Shown here: one piece after another, positions 57,250 through 64,000 of the stretch
Position numbering within the stretch: the stretch's first letter is position 1
Layout of the letters: each line of letters opens with the position of its first letter
Assembly (NCBI GenBank): GCA_023014365.1
Contig: JAEBUN010000026.1
Span: 1-64,000 of the forward strand
Length of the DNA: 64,000 nt
Origin: Lepiota brunneoincarnata
Lineage: Eukaryota > Basidiomycota > Agaricomycetes > Agaricales > Agaricaceae
Reading direction: 5' to 3'
Notes under the pieces: model-generated
Seen by the model: only the letters and a program-made list of their open reading frames with translations
Told to the model about the DNA's origin: nothing
Database searches by the model: none
Made by a program: the position numbers and the translations under genes

Positions 57250-58100
57250 ATGGAGCTGTGTAGTTGTAGGGGGCTGTTTATGAATTTCTTAGTCTTGTTG
57301 GAAAAAGCTCACTGCCTTTCGGCGCCCTCCACTTCAAGTGCTTGGCCTTTAAATTTGCAAGGCTGAGGCTCGGAGCTTGATTGATTAAGCACCACAGCCC
57401 CCAGGACCGAAAGTTTGTCAGGTGATTGTGGTAAATGTTTGTCCCTTTTTGGGGGTCGCAGGCCTACCGGCTTTCATCTTCAAAAACAAGGACTTCACCA
57501 AACTTGCGCTTTAAGCCTCTCTTTTTCGTCGGATCAGTCATAAATCTCACAATGAACCCATACGCTAACTAGTAAATCAATCCAGCTTGCTCATTGTTGA
57601 TTATCAGGTACCGCGTTGGACCCTGACGCAACCCCGACGAAATACGGGGTGAATTGGAATGCCTCGCCTCGGCTCTTTTCGGTCGTGTACGGCAACGAGG
57701 CTTGTATGGGCGGAGGTTGGCACAAGGCCTGCTACAGCTCTGTGCGGAGTTAGCTACGACTTCCCCATTCCAACAACCACTTACCGAGGGATTTATAAGC
57801 TCTCATCTTGCCTTAGATCCCACCTTCAAACTTGGGGATATCTACTCTTACCACTCTCCATCAGGCTACTGCGTGTCGCTAAATGAAGGGGGGATTGGGC
57901 GCTCTGGACCCTTTGCACCATCGACCATTTACATTGACGTCCCTGAAGGGTGAAAAAAATTTGGACCTGATTTGTGCTTCTAAAATTCCACCCAAGAAGC
58001 CGCATTGAGCGCAGCCCTCGCGCAAGTAGTCTTTCATCCCCCATCACCCCCTCAGTCTCTTCTGAATCTCTTAACGCACTCATTCACCTTTTCTAATCAA
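57250..58100. other. Interval with an unplaced open segment
   Basis: A frame around 57601-57760 reads LDPDATPTKYGVNWN and YGNEACMGGGWHKACYSS, and another at 57780-57953 reads LALDPTFKLGDIYSYHS and CVSLNEGGIGRSGPF. They look compositionally protein-like but I could not join them by splicing or name a family. Possibly a decayed small secreted protein. Confidence 0.3.
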
Positions 58101-58916
58101 ATGGTCACCCTAAGTCTGCTTGTTTTCTTCTGCGCTTTCCTCCCCTCACCGCATGGTAAGCCTTATTCGTGGCCTTCGTGATCAAAATTCGATTCACAGT
58201 CTCTTCAGTCATAGCTGATCCATTCGTTCATTCCCCCCTTATCGCTCGACAGCTCGATCCTATTAGCATCCCAACCGACGTTGGTACTGCCTGCGTTGAT
58301 ACTTGTGGCCAATTTTCACAGAGCATGCTGGTCCGGTCATTTTTCTAGATTTTCCGTCGGACTCTGAGATTCACCTGATCCTTTTCTTCCTTTTACCTTT
58401 CCAGGGGTGTGACACTGGTAGCGTCATTTCGTGCATGTGCAGCAAGGACATGGCATCGTCTCTCAGGGACTGTATGCAGTGCGCCATAGGACACGGTCTG
58501 ACAGCTGCTCAAGCCACTGGAAGTGTTAACGGCACGTCATTCTTGCTTCGATCCACCGACGGCCGCACAACTGATATGGCTGCGCAACAGGTTTCATCGA
58601 CGGATGCAAGCAACTTGGCTATCCTGTCACCGTCGCCCCCCTAAGCAACAGCCCCAGCTCAAGTTCTAGCGCTAGCCTCGGTCCTGACCGTAATAGCGGA
58701 CCTACCTCCAGCGTATCCCCCCCTCGAACTACTGCTCCTTCTTCGACGGCCAATGACTCGGCCGGTAGTAATGAAAGTGGCAGCAGAGGCGACAGTGATT
58801 CACCTTTCGGGATCGAAAATAACAGTAGCAATGTTGCTTGTGGGCTCCGTGCCGGTGTGGCTGCTACCCTTCTTAGCTTCGTCATCGGCATCATAAATCG
58901 CCTCCATTTGGTTTGA
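58101..58916 (+). CDS. CFEM-like Cys-rich cell-surface protein, putative GPI-anchored
   Basis: The first exon is a signal peptide (MVTLSLLVFFCAFLPSPH). The mature part gives SIPTDVGTACVDTCGQFSQ, then after an intron GCDTGSVISCMCSKDMASSL and CMQCAIGHGLTAAQATGSVN, then FIDGCKQLGYPV. The eight or so spaced cysteines resemble CFEM-type fungal extracellular domains. A long Ser/Thr-rich stalk (PSSSSSASLGP...) and a hydrophobic C-terminus (ATLLSFVIGII) follow, as in GPI-anchored wall proteins. One junction appears to use a GC donor (AACG|GCACGT), which is unusual but allowed. CFEM proteins act in haem uptake, wall structure or host interaction. The specific role is unknown. Confidence 0.6.
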
Positions 58917-60034
58917 ACGGACCGGCTGCGATAACCGTCTAGCAGAAAATATTGTGGATAATGCCGCATAAATACCTCGCCTGATAATATACCAACTCAG
59001 AATCGGCACACCAGTTCCCTACCCCCATCGAATGCCTGTTTGCTTCCGGGATAGCCATGGAGTCCACCATTCTCCTAGGCCTGAGAGGCGATGCGCATAT
59101 GGGTTCGCTGTATCATCCGTGGTGTCGAGAGGCGCTCTCCATAAAAAAGCCGCCATCCCATGAGTCAATCGAAAAACTCCCTCAAGACCAGCCCTGCCGA
59201 ATCCATGGCCAACGAATGCAGTCACTCGGATATACATGGTCCCAGAAGCATGAGGAGCTATACTAACATTAACCGAACTACGCTCCGGAGCTGAGAGCTT
59301 ACAATATGGCTGTGTCTCGCCTTTGGCGTCCTCCTACAACTCCATATATCACGTCCGGGTACGCTTGGCTTAGCCCGACTTGATCCTGGATCTTATCGAT
59401 CCACATTGCGATGAACTGAGGGCCTGGAAAAACCCTATTGCCGACTAGACCGCAGATTGACCACGCCTGTGATCTATGTCAGAAGTACTTCGAAGAGGGA
59501 GGGGAACCGAATAGACATATCCCACGTGTTGTTGTAAAGGCCCACTCTTTGGATGAAAATCAGGTATTCAGTCTTCAGGAAATCACAGCCAATTCAACAT
59601 GAAGATGACGGGTACGCCGATAACTACCCAACCACAGCTCAAGCTTTCAGGATTTATTGGACTAATCATCAAGAAAGTGCCAACATTGCCCTTTCTGAGA
59701 ACAGGATTCTGTCACGGCGCTCAAGCCTCAAACATGCTATGCATGACACCTGATGTCAGGAACTTTAGTCTAGAAATTAGTGGATGAGCGCTAGCACTTA
59801 ATCTCTTGGCCGGCTATTCGTTGCCGGGAGGACTGAGCCTTCCCCCCTTCCCTATAGCCAGCGTTAGAGCGGAACGTCAATGTCATGGGCATGCTGTGAT
59901 ACCTACCGGCAATTCTACGGGATTGTATCGTCTGCACGATTATAAAAGTAGAGCATCTATGGCTCCTCAGGATACCAATATCTCCAGTTTCTCCAACAAC
60001 TCAGAACTCCAAGTCGAAGCAGCCTCGCTTCATC
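58917..60034. other. Intergenic spacer
   Basis: Spacer between the CFEM-like gene and the terpene synthase. No frame has support on either strand. The 5' untranslated region or a small first exon of the synthase may start near 59960. Confidence 0.4.
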
Positions 60035-61382
60035 ATGCTTTACTTTTCAGAAGGCAGTGAACCATCTCGTACTTTCGTCCTCCCTGATATCTTGGCCAAA
60101 TGGCCGTGGTCGCGGAACCTCAGTGAGCACTACGATGAAGCTAAAGCAGAGTCATCTGCATGGGTGGAGTCCTTCAACCCTTTCAATGAAGGGGGGCTCA
60201 AGGGCTTCGTTCAATGCGACTTTAGTAAGATATTCAACCGCTCAGTTTCGACCTTCCGACCTGACAATTATTGGTTAGGCCTTCTAGCGTCGCTTGCCTA
60301 TTCGCCGAGAGAGAAAGGTAAGATTCCCGCCATCACAGGAGTTATCCTTGAAATCTCATAACCCTTTCGCCAGCTATCATCCGCTTAGGATGTGATCTCA
60401 TGAATCTCTTCTTCGTGTATGATGAGTACACCGATGTCGAGGAACGCGCTGGTGCCCAGGAAGTACGCGATGTGGCTGCGGACGCGTTCGCGAATCCAGA
60501 TAAACCCAGACCAGAAGGTGAAATCTGCGTGGGCGGGATCGTTAAGGAGTGAGTCCATCATCCAGCACACTCCCCGGGCGTGTTGCGCTGATCCAATTGC
60601 AAAATAGCTTTTGGAATCGTTCACGAGAATTCGTCACACCAGATGCTTCCTGCCTGAAACACTTCCTTCACGGATGGGACACCTATACCGCTGCTGTTGT
60701 AGAGGAAGCAGAAGATCGTGCTAATGGGAAGCATCGCCCTTTCAATGACTATCTCCGGATTCGTCGTGACACTGCTGGCGGCTACCCAACTCTGGCTATA
60801 GTAGAATTTGGTTTGGACCTGCCTGAAGAGGTCTATCATCATCCGATCTTGGCATCCCTTCGTAGAAAGGCAGCCGACTTGATTGCCATCATTAATGTGT
60901 GTTTTGGACTTGTACCCAGAGAAGATTTCTCCGCTAAATCGATTCACCAGGACGTTTACTCGTATGCCATGGAACAGTCACGCGGCATCTCTGCCCACAA
61001 CAGTGTCGAGGCTGTTATGTACGAGCACAAACTTACTCTCCAAGAAGCTATGAAATGGTTGGGCCGATACGGGGAGGATATTGTCACGAGCTTTCTGGCC
61101 GACATTTCTGATCTGCCGTCATGGGGTCCACAAATCGATGAGGGGGTTCGCATGTATGTCAATGGCCTGGGTCAATGGGTCCGAGGCATGGACGACTGGA
61201 CCTTTGAAAGCCGCCGCTACTTTGGTTCCAAAGGCCCAATTGTCAAGAAAACAAGAGTGATGACTTTGCTTCCACCCAGTATCGGCTACATAAATCATCA
61301 GGACAAGAATAGCACATCTGGCTGCCACACACCCACTGCCAGGCCCGACGGGAATTTCGTGCATGTAACCGTCTCCGCATAA
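60035..61382 (+). CDS. Sesquiterpene synthase
   Basis: Spliced exons give FVLPDILAKWPWSRNLSEHY, ESSAWVESFNPF, then via a GTAAGA intron IIRLGCDLMNLFFVYDEYTD with the first Mg-binding Asp-rich motif (DEYTD). Next come AQEVRDVAADAFANP, FWNRSREFVTP and YLRIRRDTAGGYPTLAIVEFG. Removing the intron at 60899-60951 joins AIIN to DVYSYAMEQ, completing the NSE/DTE motif NDVYSYAME. The product-binding RY pair is in FESRRYF. This is the full class I terpene cyclase set, typical of basidiomycete enzymes that cyclise farnesyl diphosphate. The start is uncertain: ATG at 60035 overlaps a possible TTTTCAG acceptor, so a further upstream exon may exist. No P450 or other pathway gene is adjacent within the window. 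Confidence 0.87.
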
Positions 61383-61842
61383 ATACCCATTTACCTTGTA
61401 TTGATACCCACTCGCGTTGTAAAACTATTTAATAATAGTAGGTGCGGGTTCCTCTTTGTCCGCATACGAATTAGATAGTACTAGATTATATAGTATGTAA
61501 GAAGAATCTAATGAGCAGGAGTTTTATGATATCCCGAGTGAGAGCTGCAGGATGAAGGGTCCGTGATAAAAGGACAGTGTAGGAGTGTTGGGAAGTGGGA
61601 TCGTAAGGAGTGGACGAAGGAAGGGTATACAGCGAAGCGCAGGAAGGGGATTGTAATACTTGAAGCCCACGATTTAATGTCCCGTGCCTGGGGGGGGGAG
61701 CATCGCCCACACTCAGCCGATGCTTCGAAGCGCAAACTTGCCATTGATATCACCGACTCCCTCTGGAAAGGAGCTTGAATAATACGAAAGAATCACAAAA
61801 TGGGGTAAATTGGCTCCATCGATAAACCATGCTCTTAGGGCT

Positions 61843-62241
61843 TTACAAGGGTTCAGCTGCTGAAATGTACAGTACTATCGCGCAAAGTCAGTAGGTCCCA
61901 AGCAACTATGGGGAGGATAGAAAGCACCATTGTTTCCTCTAATGAAAGCATCTCCATATTTGTTGGTAACTACACCATTCACGTGCTCTTCCGTTTGCTC
62001 GAGCGCGATGTTCATATAACCATCGAGACAAGATAAAACTCCTGCGATTCAACGAAATTAACGCAGGTGTTTCATGTCTTCTGTTCAAGCACGCACCACG
62101 ATAATCGACCCCTGATATGAGCCGGACAATTACGCGTTTCCCGACAACATTCTTCAAAAAGTCTGTAGGAGATCCCGTGTGACTGGATGGTGGAGGGGGT
62201 GGAGGAGACTCTCCAGTTGGCTGAGGCGGCGTTTCGTCCAT
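61843..62241 (-). CDS. lsm6: U6 snRNA-associated Sm-like protein LSM6
   Basis: ATG at 62241 gives a short Pro-rich leader (MDETPPQPTGESPPPPP), then the Sm1 motif SPTDFLKNVVGKRVIVRL and ISGVDYRG. Removing the 55-nt intron 62042-62096 joins VLSCLDGYMNIALEQTEEHV, and NGVVTNKYGDAFIRGNN carries the Sm2 RGNN. The open frame would run on with non-LSM residues. A second 53-nt intron (61875-61927) restores the conserved VLYISAAEPL and stop at 61843. LSM6 is a ring subunit of the cytoplasmic LSM1-7 (mRNA decay) and nuclear LSM2-8 (U6 snRNA, splicing) complexes. The Pro-rich N-terminal extension is longer than usual. Confidence 0.88.
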
Positions 62242-63247
62242 GAGGTCAAGGGTGAGGTTTGGCTTTGTTTGGCGCTGCTGGCACGATGAATTGCCCTTCC
62301 TGTTCTGGATCATCGATCACCACAGGGACCTATCTGACCACTTGAGGTTGTGTGGCATTCGCTCAATCCAATCACGCCATGAAAGTGGAACCGACAGTCT
62401 GTATGTCTTCTAAGCTACTTAGCAATTCTTTGAGGTTGACATACACTTAACTTGGTCGACGATCCATCGGAAGCTTTGTCGTAGGATAATAGAATGTCAC
62501 CCGCCTCGCCGTCGTGGCTGTCGACCCCTCTTTTACGCTTCGATTATGTTAAATACTCCACGTTGGCTTGGAATTGCAGAGTGGAACACCCCCGTCTTTC
62601 AGGAATTTCAATGTACCCACAGTCTTTTGGCTGACTAAGTAGTTCTCGAGGTCTAAATATACGCACACCTCACACTGGGCGTAAAGCCATTGGCGCTAGA
62701 ACCTATAACCCTGCCTGCCACCCGACCTGGAAAAATAATAATCCTACTTCGCGTGCATAAAAATACCTCCGCCATCCCGGGAATTTAGAGTCAAGTTATC
62801 GAGACGCCACCCCTCCTTTCTTTGAGCGTCGGACATCGAGTAATCATCGCCATTGGCCTAATATTCACGGCAAACAGGGCTACTGAATAAGGTGTTGCAT
62901 GGAACCTACTAACACTCGCTGTTTGGAGCGTTCTGGTAGTACAATATATCCGTGGTCCGTTCAACGAAGAGTCCGAAAATAAACAGTATCATCTAAGTAT
63001 AAATAATATAACAGCCCGTTAGTCATTGCATTGATACGTTATACATGGGTGTGGATCGCGGGGCCGGAAATCGCAGTGCAGGGCTCTGTCGGATTCGTGA
63101 GGTGGTTGCGGGACATGGGACAATGACTGTCGGACAGCTCGAGCATCTACGAGAAGGGTGGTGCGGGGGAAATCACGGCAGCTCCTGGCGCAGAAGAAAG
63201 CCTATGTATATGAATCGTTGATTTTTTGTATCCAGCCGTCCCCTGAT
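62242..63247. other. Intergenic spacer, LSM6 promoter side
   Basis: About 1 kb upstream of LSM6 and downstream of the transporter gene. AT-rich patches and no supported frame. Probably holds the LSM6 promoter. Confidence 0.4.
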
Positions 63248-64000
63248 CTAAGGCCCGCCGTTCACATCCAGGGTGAGGGGTACCTCGACGTTTCCCCACT
63301 CCATGCATGCCTCATAAAAGTAAAGTGCGCCGAAAATAAGGAAAAGAATTGCGCCGCCCCATGTGACTGAGATCTGGCGTAAATATCGTTCATCTATAGC
63401 GGAGCTGCAAGCACCCACCATGTTTGACGGAGATCTTGGTTGATACATAGCGGCCGCCGATAACAGCCAAAGCGGTGCAAAAGGAGTGGCCAAGGATGGT
63501 GCCCAATGTTACCAGATACACGCTCTATACAAAGGAACCCAATGAGATATCCGGTGTAGCAGAAAACTAAAAGAAGGCACGTACATGGGCAGCTCCTAGG
63601 GCGATGGTCGCGATCTGACTGCGGTCACCCCATTCACCCAAGAACGTCAAAACGAACGCTTGCACGAAAACAGGACCAAAGATCAAGCTCGAGAAATTCC
63701 GAGCGCCTTCGACCCAACTCGGCTTTTTTGGAGGTGACTTCGGTGACGGGGGAGGCATGTCCGCTGTTCTTCCCTCCTCGAGAACCTCCATAGGAACTAC
63801 CTCTCCGTCATCTTCCGCAATGTCCCCCGCCGCCTCCTTCATATCTTCTTTCATTTTATCCTTTCCACCATCACCGTCCATCCCCTTCGCTTCTCGAGCC
63901 ATCTTGAATCCAAAGATCACGAACAGCACAGCTGCGGAAAATTGGGTCCATTTGCGTGGAATGAGGGAGGGGAGAATATGACCCAGTGATGCAGATAGGG
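63248..64000 (-). CDS. gdt1: GDT1/TMEM165-family (UPF0016) cation transporter, C-terminal part
   Basis: It continues past the window's right end. From the edge inward: SASLGHILPSLIPRKWTQ, AAVLFVIFGFKMAREAKGM, a charged cytosolic loop with PPPSPKSPPKKPSW, then FVLTFLGEWGDRSQIATIAL carrying the second ExGD(K/R)(T/S) family signature. After introns come VYLVTLGTILGHSFCTALAV, IGGRYVSTKISVKH and, using a TCAG acceptor, VTWGGAILFLIFGALYFYEA, ending at 63248. The family exchanges Ca2+ or Mn2+ for protons in the Golgi and supports glycosylation. The first signature motif must lie upstream, outside the window. The C-terminal tail after YFYEA is about 18 residues. Confidence 0.87.

Noticed and set aside
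1..64000. tRNA or rRNA genes
   Set aside because: No complete cloverleaf or conserved rRNA block was noticed on reading. A covariance-model scan would be needed to exclude them.

Overview
The window reads as fungal nuclear DNA, most likely from an Agaricomycete (mushroom-forming basidiomycete). The evidence is dense 45-90 nt GT-AG introns, a basidiomycete-type sesquiterpene synthase, TPR-CHAT proteins, a subtelomeric zinc-finger RecQ helicase, and CCCTAA telomeric repeats joined to endonuclease-less Penelope-like retroelement sequence. I cannot resolve the genus. It splits into a repeat-rich subtelomeric part (about 1-28 kb) and a gene-rich chromosomal part (28-64 kb).

Subtelomeric part. Positions 1-830 hold three serially 5'-truncated, head-to-tail 3' ends of a telomere-attaching Penelope-like element (PLE). 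Two carry a complete type I hammerhead ribozyme, one a partial ribozyme, and the first two end in CCCTAA repeats. Low-complexity DNA and diverged subtelomeric repeats follow (0.83-4.8 kb). Next comes a minus-strand series: a JmjC gene, a 2OG-Fe(II) dioxygenase that may be TET/JBP-like, an unrecognised acidic-repeat gene, and a large telomere-linked helicase gene (12.6-18.2 kb). In the helicase gene, C2H2/DUF3505-type zinc fingers, a tyrosine-recombinase-like domain and a RecQ helicase lie in one transcription unit. A 16-bp palindrome of consensus GTTCTCGNACGAGAAC recurs around these genes. Two compact multi-exon orphan genes (20.4-20.8 and 22.7-23.5 kb) lie among minisatellites. At 24.8-27.25 kb is a 5'-truncated PLE reverse transcriptase with ribozyme and telomeric tail. 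It abuts an inverted copy of its own 3' region, a junction best explained by breakage, telomere healing and retroelement capping.

Chromosomal part. After an AT-rich spacer with a cluster of hairpins come an SH3-TBC protein, an ADP-ribosyltransferase, a helical-bundle plus alpha/beta two-domain protein, a formaldehyde-dehydrogenase-like ADH, a TPR-CHAT protease with a decayed second copy, and a PD-(D/E)XK-like ORF. The ART, two-domain and TPR-CHAT genes resemble parts of fungal self/non-self or cell-death systems. The right end is ordinary: a secreted charged protein, a FAR-17a/AIG1-like membrane protein, VTI1, a GH5 glycoside hydrolase, a CFEM-like cell-surface protein, a sesquiterpene synthase, LSM6, and a GDT1/TMEM165-type transporter running off the window.

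Exon boundaries were worked out by hand from frame continuity and GT-AG signals. Family assignments rest on remembered motif patterns, not database searches.
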